6,369 nt of DNA, from positions 21,235-27,603 of the forward strand of contig PBOV01000035.1 of assembly GCA_002724505.1 (NCBI GenBank). Reading direction: 5' to 3'. Origin of the DNA: Rhodospirillaceae bacterium (lineage in GTDB: Bacteria; Pseudomonadota; Alphaproteobacteria; MPNO01; UBA2964). Shown piece after piece: positions 1-5,520 of the stretch. Every line of letters starts with the position of its first letter. The stretch's first letter is position 1. A program made the position numbers and the translations under genes. The notes beneath the pieces are model-generated. The model made no database searches, was not told the origin of the DNA, and worked only from the letters and a program-made list of their open reading frames with translations.

Positions 1-318
1 GTTTGCTGGAGAAAATGGGTGGACGCGGACAAAGCCCGCGCAACAGCCTTTGTGAAAGCATGGACGGAAGGTTATAGATGGCTCAGTAAACCCGAGAATT
101 TAAGAAAAACCGTCAAGAAATGGGGTAAACTCGCCGCAGTTAAAAATGATGCACAAAGGAAGGTCTATGAGGATTGGTTGTCCAAAAATAAGATGCTAAT
201 TATTGATTGGGATAAAGAAACACGCGATAAGCAGTGGGACTTTCTTCATATGGCTAAGAAGCATGGCATCTTGAAAAAGATACCTAGTAAAGAAAAATAC
301 GGCTTGATTTTAAAGTAA
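1..318 (+). CDS. ABC transporter substrate-binding protein, NitT/TauT (NMT1/THI5-like) type, C-terminal part
   Basis: Only the last 105 codons are present. The reading frame is open from base 1 and ends at TAA 316-318, so the true start lies upstream of the window. The in-frame GTG at 19 is just an internal valine codon. The fragment is basic, rich in Lys and Trp, and mostly helical. It carries a helix of the type AFVKAWTEGYRWL, which resembles the C-terminal helices of periplasmic binding proteins in the NMT1/SsuA group. The assignment rests mainly on position: it lies 35 bases upstream of two permeases and an ATPase of the NitT/TauT family, where the binding protein is normally encoded. In that role it would capture the ligand in the periplasm and deliver it to the membrane complex. 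The ligand cannot be read from this fragment, because the signal peptide and binding lobes are missing. A function other than binding protein is possible but less likely. Confidence 0.7.
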   Translation, partial: VCWRKWVDADKARATAFVKAWTEGYRWLSKPENLRKTVKKWGKLAAVKNDAQRKVYEDWLSKNKMLIIDWDKETRDKQWDFLHMAKKHGILKKIPSKEKYGLILK

Positions 319-353
319 GCCATAACTGAAACTTGATAGTTGAGTAAAGAGCA

Positions 354-1124
354 GTGAAGTCATTAAAAATTAAACCTGGGTTAGTACCAGGCGTTGTTAC
401 AATTCTTGTGAGTTTGGTTTTGTGGCAGTTGGCTTCCCTGTTTTTTATCCCAGTATTTTTGCCGGGTCCGCTTTATCTCCTTGATTTAATATTCGCGGTT
501 TACAGCGACCCGGCATCATACGCTGTGATATGGAAAACCCTTGTTAGAATTTTTAATGGTTTGGTCCTGTGTATGTTTATAGGGACGGCCATTGGACTTT
601 TGATGGGAATTAGGAAGAATTTCGAATCCTTTATGGATAGTTGGATTATGGTTCTCCTTACCTTTCCGGCTATATGTTGGGCCTTTCTATCGGTCCTATG
701 GTTTGGGCTGTCGGAATGGGCTCCCATGCTTACCGTTATATTGATTGTTTTCCCCTTTGTTTCGATGAACATCTGGGAGGGTACGAAGGCACTCGAAAAA
801 GAGCTGGTGGATATGGCGACAGTCTACCGAGCTGATAGATGGAGTATGTTGCGGAAGGTTCTTATTCCCCAACTGATGCCATATATCTTTTCAGCAATGC
901 GTATCGCTCTCTCGCTCTCATGGAAAATCGTGCTCGTTGGAGAAGCTTTTGGAGTTAGTAGTGGGGTCGGTCAAAAACTCATTTATTGGTTTGAGGAAAC
1001 CCGCGTCGATATGATGCTAACCTGGGGATTAAGTTTTATGGTCCTCATGGTCCTCATAGAAATTTTAGTGTTCCGCCTTTGGGAACGGCATACTTTTGCT
1101 TGGAGACATCAAATTGCCAACTGA
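354..1124 (+). CDS. ABC transporter permease, NitT/TauT family (first of two)
   Basis: This is a 256-residue inner-membrane permease of the BPD_transp_1 fold, a normal length for SsuC/TauC-like proteins. Hydrophobic segments lie at roughly residues 12-35, 65-86, 96-118, 123-141, 178-200 and 222-243, giving about six membrane spans. The cytoplasmic coupling loop (EAA loop) that contacts the ATPase is at about 150-178. It reads ELVDMATVYRAD, then the conserved I-P-Q at 171-173. The usual EAA-loop glycine position is occupied by Arg (YRA instead of LGA). The start is GTG at 354. An in-frame stop lies at 345-347, no ATG is nearby, and AAAGAG (346-350) can serve as a ribosome binding site at short spacing. 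The 3' end overlaps the ATPase gene, so the two are probably translationally coupled. The protein is clearly paralogous to the permease at 1930-2718. The transported compound is unknown; an organic acid is inferred from the neighbouring dioxygenase. Confidence 0.92.
   Translation: MKSLKIKPGLVPGVVTILVSLVLWQLASLFFIPVFLPGPLYLLDLIFAVYSDPASYAVIWKTLVRIFNGLVLCMFIGTAIGLLMGIRKNFESFMDSWIMVLLTFPAICWAFLSVLWFGLSEWAPMLTVILIVFPFVSMNIWEGTKALEKELVDMATVYRADRWSMLRKVLIPQLMPYIFSAMRIALSLSWKIVLVGEAFGVSSGVGQKLIYWFEETRVDMMLTWGLSFMVLMVLIEILVFRLWERHTFAWRHQIAN
1102..1106 (+). promoter_or_regulatory. Ribosome binding site supporting the TTG start of the ABC ATPase
   Basis: GGAGA lies inside the 3' end of the upstream permease gene, 7 bases before TTG 1114. 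This favours 1114 over the in-frame TTG at 1096, which is preceded only by a weaker GGGAA (1081-1085). Confidence 0.5.
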
Positions 1125-1929
1125 TCAAAATAATGGCCACGGTGATACCGTCGTAGCCGTAAAAAATTTAACAAAAAAATTTCCGGATCCGATGACCGGC
1201 GAGGAATTCGTGGTTCTGGATTCTATCAGCTTGAGTGTTAAAAAAGGTAATTTTGCTAGTATTGTCGGCCCGTCAGGCTGCGGTAAATCAACTCTCCTGA
1301 ATATTATCGCCGGTATCGAAACGCATGATCCATCGGATGGTGGCACCTTGGATGTTTACTCGCATTCCGATGCGGCGGAACCAAGGGTTGGCTATGTATT
1401 TCAAAATGCTCGTCTACTGAACTGGCTGACGGTCGAAGACAATATGATTTTTGCCCTGGAATCCCAGGGAATTTCAAAGGATTTATGGAAAGAACGGGTA
1501 GATAAATATCTTGATATGGTTGGGTTAGAAGGTCAGCAAAAAAATTACCCGCTGAACCTTTCAGGGGGTATGCAACAACGGGTTGCTATTGCGCGTGCGC
1601 TTGCAATAGAGCCCGATATTCTGTTGATGGATGAGCCCTTTAGCCACTTAGACGAAATTACCGCGAGAAAAATGCGTTTTGATTTAATGCAAATCTTAAT
1701 GGATGCCAAACCTACGATATTGTTTATTACGCATGATCTAGGCGAGGCTGTTTTCCTAGCAGACAACATTTACATGATGAGCACAAAGCCCGCGAGGATA
1801 TTCAAGCAGATTGATGTTGACGTTCCGCGGCCAAGGAAACCGGAAGATCCTGAAATTTTTGATTTAGAAAAAGAACTGGTAAGGGAGTTCTTTAGTGTGT
1901 TGGATGCCCAATTGTTAGAGGACGGCTAA
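1114..1929 (+). CDS. ABC transporter ATP-binding protein, NitT/TauT family
   Basis: This cytoplasmic ATPase powers the importer formed with the two flanking permeases. All nucleotide-binding motifs are intact (numbering from TTG 1114): Walker A GPSGCGKST at 52-60, Q-loop Gln97 in VFQNARLL, signature LSGGMQQR at 149-156, Walker B ILLMDEP at 169-175, D-loop SHLD just after it, and the switch His207 in FITHD. The length of 271 residues is typical of SsuB/TauB/NrtD-like proteins. No ATG exists near the N terminus. I chose TTG 1114 because GGAGA is well spaced before it; this overlaps the upstream permease gene by 11 bases. TTG 1096 is the alternative and adds six residues. The stop codon abuts the ATG of the second permease with no gap, so the three genes are almost certainly one transcript. 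The family is certain, the substrate is not. Confidence 0.93.
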   Translation: MPTDQNNGHGDTVVAVKNLTKKFPDPMTGEEFVVLDSISLSVKKGNFASIVGPSGCGKSTLLNIIAGIETHDPSDGGTLDVYSHSDAAEPRVGYVFQNARLLNWLTVEDNMIFALESQGISKDLWKERVDKYLDMVGLEGQQKNYPLNLSGGMQQRVAIARALAIEPDILLMDEPFSHLDEITARKMRFDLMQILMDAKPTILFITHDLGEAVFLADNIYMMSTKPARIFKQIDVDVPRPRKPEDPEIFDLEKELVREFFSVLDAQLLEDG

Positions 1930-2718
1930 ATGTCAGAGAAAGCTTCGGCCGTTTCAATAAGAGTTGGCTCTATTTTCGTTCTGGTTTTTATTTGGTACTG
2001 CGCTGCTGTTATGATGGCAGATGCGGAGGTGTTGCCCGGCCCATTTGCTATAGCCACTGCAATTATTGGTGTTTTGGTTGAGCCTGGACCGGAAGGGCGT
2101 TCGGCGTTTTTTCATCTTGGGATTACCTTAGGTAGGACCTTTGTCACCTTTGGCGTTGCGATGCTTTTAGGCATCGCTATTGGTTTGGCCATGGGTCTTC
2201 GTAAAACCATTGAATACTCAATGATGTCTTTGATCCCCTTAGCATTAACTATGCCTACAATTCTTATGGTCTTCCTAGCCGTCATGTGGTTTGGCTTTAA
2301 TGAAATTGGAAGTCTTGTTGCTGTGGTCGGAGTTGTGACGCCGTATGTCGCCGTGAATATTTTTCAGGGTGCACAGGCAATGGATAAATCCGTAATTGAT
2401 ATGGCGACCGTTTTTCGTGCTGATAAAAAGATGATGATCCGTAAGGTCTATGTACCGCAACTTCTTCCATATATTTTCTCCGCATTCAGGTTTGCCTTTG
2501 GCATGACTTGGAAGATTGTCGCGCTTGCAGAGACTTTTGGAATTAAGTACGGCATTGGCTATATGTTCTTTTTCTGGTTCGAGCAGTTCAATATGGAACT
2601 AGTCTTGGCCTGGATAATAATGTTTGTAATTTTAATGCTAATTCTTGAGCATGGGGTTTTCGCTAGGCTTGAACATGCTGCCTTTAAGTGGCGCCCAGCC
2701 AACAAACTGCAAACTTAA
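1930..2718 (+). CDS. ABC transporter permease, NitT/TauT family (second of two)
   Basis: This is a 262-residue inner-membrane permease with about six hydrophobic spans (roughly residues 12-30, 67-88, 98-122, 126-144, 183-203 and 224-242). The EAA coupling loop is at about 153-181, reads VIDMATVFRAD, and ends in V-P-Q-L-L-P. It shares with the first permease the DMATV(Y/F)RAD loop, the block PQLxPYIFSAxR, the block WKIV and a C-terminal FWFE/YWFE segment. The two therefore descend from a duplication and probably pair as a heterodimer. The ATG start directly follows the ATPase stop codon, so translation is probably coupled through ribosome termination and reinitiation. It is the last gene of the transporter operon: the next gene is on the opposite strand and ends 55 bases away. 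Its contribution to substrate choice cannot be read from sequence. Confidence 0.92.
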   Translation: MSEKASAVSIRVGSIFVLVFIWYCAAVMMADAEVLPGPFAIATAIIGVLVEPGPEGRSAFFHLGITLGRTFVTFGVAMLLGIAIGLAMGLRKTIEYSMMSLIPLALTMPTILMVFLAVMWFGFNEIGSLVAVVGVVTPYVAVNIFQGAQAMDKSVIDMATVFRADKKMMIRKVYVPQLLPYIFSAFRFAFGMTWKIVALAETFGIKYGIGYMFFFWFEQFNMELVLAWIIMFVILMLILEHGVFARLEHAAFKWRPANKLQT

Positions 2719-2773
2719 ATTGGGCAAAAGTTTAAGACGTCAAAAATAATAAATAGGCAAGATCCACGGTATA
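2719..2773. other. Convergent intergenic spacer without a clear terminator
   Basis: This 55-base, AT-rich gap separates the 3' ends of the second permease gene and the minus-strand barrel gene. A weak AT-only dyad (AAACTT at 2711-2716 and AAGTTT at 2728-2733) straddles its left edge. There is no GC-rich stem followed by a T-run on either strand, so transcription may end by Rho or by collision. Nothing else is visible. Confidence 0.4.
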
Positions 2774-3436
2774 TCAGGCAGTAAATCTGTTGCCAAACGC
2801 TTCGTATATGTGCGTGCTTCCTTGGAACCACGATTCTTGCATGAGTTTTTTACGCCATTCCGTGTTGCTGGCAGCTTCTCTTTCAGTGGAAGAAAGCGCG
2901 GCTTTGACATCAGAAAGGTAATGCAATGCAAGGTGGGTCCAAGGTTGCGGGTCGCCATCCGTTATTTCGAAGCGTCGTACAGCCTTCCACTCAGGGCATT
3001 CTAAAAGCATCGAGCTATGTTCTTCATCATACCATTTATTAAACTCTTCGGCGCGGTCATCCGGGACACTAAAAAAGACGGCGTAGATATAAGCCTCATC
3101 GAGCGCTGTGTCGTCAGCGCCATCCTGTAACTTGTAGAATATTTCATTGCCGATGTAGCGACTATAATTTTGCACATTTGAAAGCATCCAAGCTGTCTGG
3201 GCATTGGGTTGAGCTCTGACTTTTTGATAGTCTGTACATTCAAGGACATCCTCTTTGGCAATTTCATATACTGCCAAGTAGGTAGGCCTATCCGGATCTC
3301 GATACCGCTGGGCGCCGATAAACCCCTTCACCCGGGTTCGGGCGGGTATATGATGCGTGTCATACCAGTGGTTAAAGTCGTCTTCCCAATCTTCGTCGGG
3401 TGACATCTCTGTAAATAAAATCGTGGCGCCCCTCAA
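2774..3436 (-). CDS. Tandem dimeric alpha-beta barrel (EthD/DUF4286-like) protein, function unknown
   Basis: From the chosen start this is a 220-residue soluble protein with no signal peptide or membrane span. It looks like two copies of a ferredoxin-like unit. The motif FNHWYDTHH (residues 21-29) recurs as FNKWYDEEH (132-140). Each copy is preceded by a beta strand (TILF; YAVFFSVP) and followed by a strand with aromatic and Arg residues (GAQRYR; AVRRFE). This F-N-x-W-Y-D-x-x-H pattern is typical of the EthD-like branch of the dimeric alpha-beta barrel superfamily, whose members often sit in aromatic or xenobiotic degradation clusters. A tandem copy can form an intramolecular barrel. The longest frame begins at ATG 3478, but AGGAGGAGG (3443-3451) lies six bases before an in-frame TTG at 3436, and MRGATILF is a natural barrel N terminus. 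I therefore prefer the TTG start. The gene is divergent from the dioxygenase genes. An accessory, isomerase or binding role is possible but unproven. Confidence 0.8.
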   Translation of the reverse strand: MRGATILFTEMSPDEDWEDDFNHWYDTHHIPARTRVKGFIGAQRYRDPDRPTYLAVYEIAKEDVLECTDYQKVRAQPNAQTAWMLSNVQNYSRYIGNEIFYKLQDGADDTALDEAYIYAVFFSVPDDRAEEFNKWYDEEHSSMLLECPEWKAVRRFEITDGDPQPWTHLALHYLSDVKAALSSTEREAASNTEWRKKLMQESWFQGSTHIYEAFGNRFTA

Positions 3437-3442
3437 CGCCTG

Positions 3443-3451
3443 CCTCCTCCT
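3443..3451 (-). promoter_or_regulatory. Strong ribosome binding site deciding the start of the barrel protein
   Basis: The minus strand reads AGGAGGAGG, a near-perfect anti-16S match, six bases upstream of TTG 3436. If ATG 3478 were the start, these bases would instead encode three consecutive Arg residues, which is less likely. Confidence 0.7.
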
Positions 3452-3459
3452 GTTTTTAT

Positions 3460-3482
3460 AAACATGATTTTCAATCATGTTT
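3460..3482. promoter_or_regulatory. Perfect palindrome, candidate operator in the divergent spacer
   Basis: The arms AAACATGATT (3460-3469) and AATCATGTTT (3473-3482) are exact reverse complements separated by TTC. The arm length, the short centre and the position just upstream of the barrel gene's ribosome binding site fit a site for a homodimeric repressor of the MarR, GntR or TetR kind. It would lie in the 5' leader or over the initial transcribed region of the minus-strand gene. No T-run follows on either strand as in an intrinsic terminator. No regulator gene is in the window, so the binding protein is unknown. Confidence 0.6.
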
Positions 3483-3493
3483 TGTTAACGCCT

Positions 3494-3524
3494 ATTATTG
3501 CATCATTGCTAGTATTTCTGTAAA
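3494..3524 (-). promoter_or_regulatory. Possible sigma70 promoter for the barrel gene
   Basis: On the minus strand TTTACA (3524-3519, five of six bases of TTGACA) and AATAAT (3499-3494, five of six bases of TATAAT) are separated by 19 bases, longer than the optimum. Transcription would start near 3487, which places the palindrome at 3460-3482 right after the start point, a typical roadblock position for a repressor. This is a match by eye only. Confidence 0.3.
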
Positions 3525-3526
3525 GG

Positions 3527-3658
3527 CCAGATTAATTTTGTTTTGACTTTAATAATTTGGTTTAATGCTGTTTCCCTGGATGACAGGCCGCGCTATACGT
3601 TTGTGTTATGTTTTTACGATAATAGACCCAACAATTAGGGGTCAAGGTTAGATTATAG
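3527..3658 (+). promoter_or_regulatory. AT-rich upstream region of the dioxygenase operon, promoter not precisely located
   Basis: This region must contain the promoter for the rightward operon, unless transcription reads in from elsewhere. The best matches are weak. ATGACA (3580-3585) with TGTTAT (3604-3609) has an 18-base spacer. TTGTTT (3538-3543) with TTTAAT (3561-3566) has a 17-base spacer. A good lone -35-like TTGACT (3543-3548) has no partner at normal spacing. An imperfect dyad, CCAGATTA (3527-3534) against TAATTTGG (3553-3560), flanks it and could be an activator site. AAGG (3644-3647) is a modest ribosome binding site 11 bases before ATG 3659. The lack of a strong promoter would fit activator-dependent expression. 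Confidence 0.35.
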
Positions 3659-4990
3659 ATGGATGGAGCGTATCAAAAGAAGGGGTTAGAGGCGCTTGTC
3701 GATGATCGTGTAGACGAGGGCGTGTTCCGAGTTGACCGGTCGATTTATACCGATCCATCGATTTTTGATTCTGAGATCCAACAAATTTTTGAAAAGGGGT
3801 GGGTCTATCTTTGCCATGAAAGCCAAGTCCCTGAAGCTAACTGTTATTTCGCTTCTGACATAGGGCGTCATCCCGTAGTGGTTGTTCGCCAAGAAGATAA
3901 AAGCCTCTCCTGTTTTATTAATGTTTGCTCTCATCGTGGAGCTTTGTTGACGCCGAAAAAACAGGGTAAAGCGGCAACACTAACGTGTCGTTTTCATGGT
4001 TGGTCCTACAGTTGTAACGGACGTTGTGTTCGAATTAAAAATGAAAAAGAGGGATTTGGCGGCGATAAATTTGATCGTTCGCAATACGATCTAAAACCTA
4101 TAGCAAAGCTTGCAAATTATAGAGGGTTTGTTTTTGGGTCTTTAGTCGCCGATGTGGAGCCAATCGAAGAATACTTGGGTGCGGCAGCAATATGGATTGA
4201 TTTGATGGTTGAACAATCTCCCGAAGGGCTTGAGGTCGTGCCCGGGAGTTCGACCTATGTCATCCGTGGAAATTGGAAGATGCAGCTGGAAAACAGTGTC
4301 GATGGGTATCATGTGTCGACAGTTCATCGGGTCTTTGCTTCAACGGTTCGCAATAGAGAAGAGCGCGAAAGTCTTAAGGGGTTGAAGCAGACCGAGGGTG
4401 GACGCCTCGTCGGCATCGTTCCTTCTGGCGCCTATGATTTGGGCAACGGGCATATGTCTATTTGGGCGCAACACACCACACCGGAAAGGCGACCAATTTA
4501 TAAGAAAAAAGATTGGCTAAAAGAAAATTTGCCCGCTGCACACGTCCAGTGGATATTGGAGAAGGGGCGTAATCTCGCCCTCTTTCCCAACGTCATGTTG
4601 ATGGACAACCCGTCTACACAAATTCGCTATGTTAAACCAATTTCGGCGGATCGGGCCGAGGTGACTGTATATTGCGTCGCTCCAATTGGTGAGGATGCAG
4701 AAGCGCGCTCCGCTCGTCTTCGTAAGTTTGAAGATTTTTACCTTACAGCGGGCATGGCGACATCCGATGATATGGCTGCCCTAGAGGATACGATGGCAGG
4801 AAGTTGGGCGTCTCGAGCTCAATGGAATGATTTTAACCGTGGCATTAAAACGATGACCCATGGCGCCGATGAAGGGGCGAAAGCCGTCGGATTTGAACCG
4901 ATTTCGAGCAGTGAAAGTTGGGAAAACGAAACACTGTTCTTTGGTTTTTACCGTCGGTGGCGTGATATGATGCTCGCCCAGAATAGATAA
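3659..4990 (+). CDS. Aromatic ring-hydroxylating dioxygenase, alpha (Rieske) subunit, benzoate/anthranilate/toluate type
   Basis: This is the catalytic subunit of a Rieske non-heme iron dioxygenase, which adds both atoms of O2 to an aromatic ring to give a cis-diol. The N-terminal Rieske domain binds [2Fe-2S] through Cys90-x-His92 and Cys110-x2-His113 (CSH and CRFH). The catalytic domain has the bridging Asp215 and iron ligands His218 and His223 in ENSVDGYHVSTVH, spaced exactly as D205/H208/H213 of naphthalene dioxygenase. The third ligand is Asp370 or Asp371 in GMATSDD. The length of 443 residues and blocks such as WVYLCHESQVP, NVCSHRGA, CRFHGWSY, YRGFVFGSL, QSPEGLEV, LFPNVMLMD and GMATxDD match the BenA/AntA/XylX/CbdA group, which acts on aromatic carboxylates. 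The exact substrate is not readable, so no gene symbol is given. All key residues are intact. The gene lies 14 bases upstream of its beta subunit. The partner reductase is not in the window. Confidence 0.93.
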   Translation: MDGAYQKKGLEALVDDRVDEGVFRVDRSIYTDPSIFDSEIQQIFEKGWVYLCHESQVPEANCYFASDIGRHPVVVVRQEDKSLSCFINVCSHRGALLTPKKQGKAATLTCRFHGWSYSCNGRCVRIKNEKEGFGGDKFDRSQYDLKPIAKLANYRGFVFGSLVADVEPIEEYLGAAAIWIDLMVEQSPEGLEVVPGSSTYVIRGNWKMQLENSVDGYHVSTVHRVFASTVRNREERESLKGLKQTEGGRLVGIVPSGAYDLGNGHMSIWAQHTTPERRPIYKKKDWLKENLPAAHVQWILEKGRNLALFPNVMLMDNPSTQIRYVKPISADRAEVTVYCVAPIGEDAEARSARLRKFEDFYLTAGMATSDDMAALEDTMAGSWASRAQWNDFNRGIKTMTHGADEGAKAVGFEPISSSESWENETLFFGFYRRWRDMMLAQNR

Positions 4991-5004
4991 AAGAACAACA
5001 AAAA

Positions 5005-5508
5005 ATGGATGCCAATGTCGATACTAATGTAAAAGATGAGGTTGCTGAACTCATAAATTGGGAAACGACTTTACTTGACCGTCGGGACTGGGACGCCTGG
5101 GTCGATCTATTTTCTGAGGATGCTGTCTATTGGGTGCCGAGCTGGGCAGACGAGGAGCAAACTGTCAGTGAACCTGAGACACAACTAAATTTGATGTATT
5201 TTCGGAATAGGGGAGGGATTGAAGACCGGGTGTTTCGAATTGAATCTCGAGATTCTTACGCCTCTCTTCCGCTTGATCGAACGGTGCATATTGTGAGTAA
5301 TATTTTGGTATCCGGAATTGATAAGGGTGAAATTATTGCAACAGCAAATTGCTTGGTTCATTCTTTTGGTAAGCATGGGAGCCAAACCCGCGCGAGCCTA
5401 TATGACTTTAAGTTTCGGAAAATTGATGCACAACTTAAAATAACGCAAAAAAAGATTACGTTGATCGATGACATGCTAGAAGGGCCGGTCGATATTTATC
5501 ATTTATAA
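5005..5508 (+). CDS. Aromatic ring-hydroxylating dioxygenase, beta subunit, benzoate/anthranilate type
   Basis: This is the small structural subunit (167 residues, NTF2/SnoaL-like cone fold) that packs with the alpha subunit to form the usual alpha3beta3 oxygenase. Family hallmarks are visible: LLDRRDWDAWVDLF at 23-36, followed by DAVYWVPSW (39-47), the central block YFRNRGGIEDRVFRIES (65-81), RTVHIVSNI (92-100), and the C terminus VDIYHL that ends BenB/AntB-type proteins. No catalytic residues are expected in this subunit. The ATG at 5005 follows the alpha stop by 14 bases. The gap is A-rich and has no obvious Shine-Dalgarno sequence, so translation probably depends on coupling to the alpha gene. 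Its presence directly after alpha marks a two-component (oxygenase plus reductase) class rather than a single-subunit Rieske oxygenase. Confidence 0.93.
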   Translation: MDANVDTNVKDEVAELINWETTLLDRRDWDAWVDLFSEDAVYWVPSWADEEQTVSEPETQLNLMYFRNRGGIEDRVFRIESRDSYASLPLDRTVHIVSNILVSGIDKGEIIATANCLVHSFGKHGSQTRASLYDFKFRKIDAQLKITQKKITLIDDMLEGPVDIYHL

Positions 5509-5520
5509 GGCAATTGTGAA

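Noticed and set aside
319..353. AACT/AGTT mini-hairpin between the binding protein and first permease genes
   Set aside because: A four-base stem is expected by chance; it is not convincing as an attenuating stem-loop between the two genes.
500..772. Minus-strand open frame of 90 codons
   Set aside because: It lies wholly within the first permease gene, has no recognisable domain, and is a shadow of that strongly supported gene.
2711..2733. AAACTT/AAGTTT dyad as a transcription terminator between the convergent genes
   Set aside because: The stem is short and only AT-rich, with no following T-run on either strand, so it does not meet the pattern of an intrinsic terminator.
2810..3403. Short plus-strand frames (2810-3004 and 3209-3403) and a minus-strand frame (3001-3267) in the barrel-gene region
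   Set aside because: All overlap the barrel coding sequence in other frames and show no family motifs; the barrel frame has clear repeated FNxWYD motifs.
3460..3482. The palindrome as an intrinsic terminator or an IS end
   Set aside because: No adjacent T-run, no target-site duplication or transposase remnant nearby, and the location between divergent genes favours an operator.
4845..5385. Minus-strand frames antisense to the alpha and beta subunit genes
   Set aside because: No conserved motifs, and they run through regions whose plus-strand translation is unmistakably a ring-hydroxylating dioxygenase.
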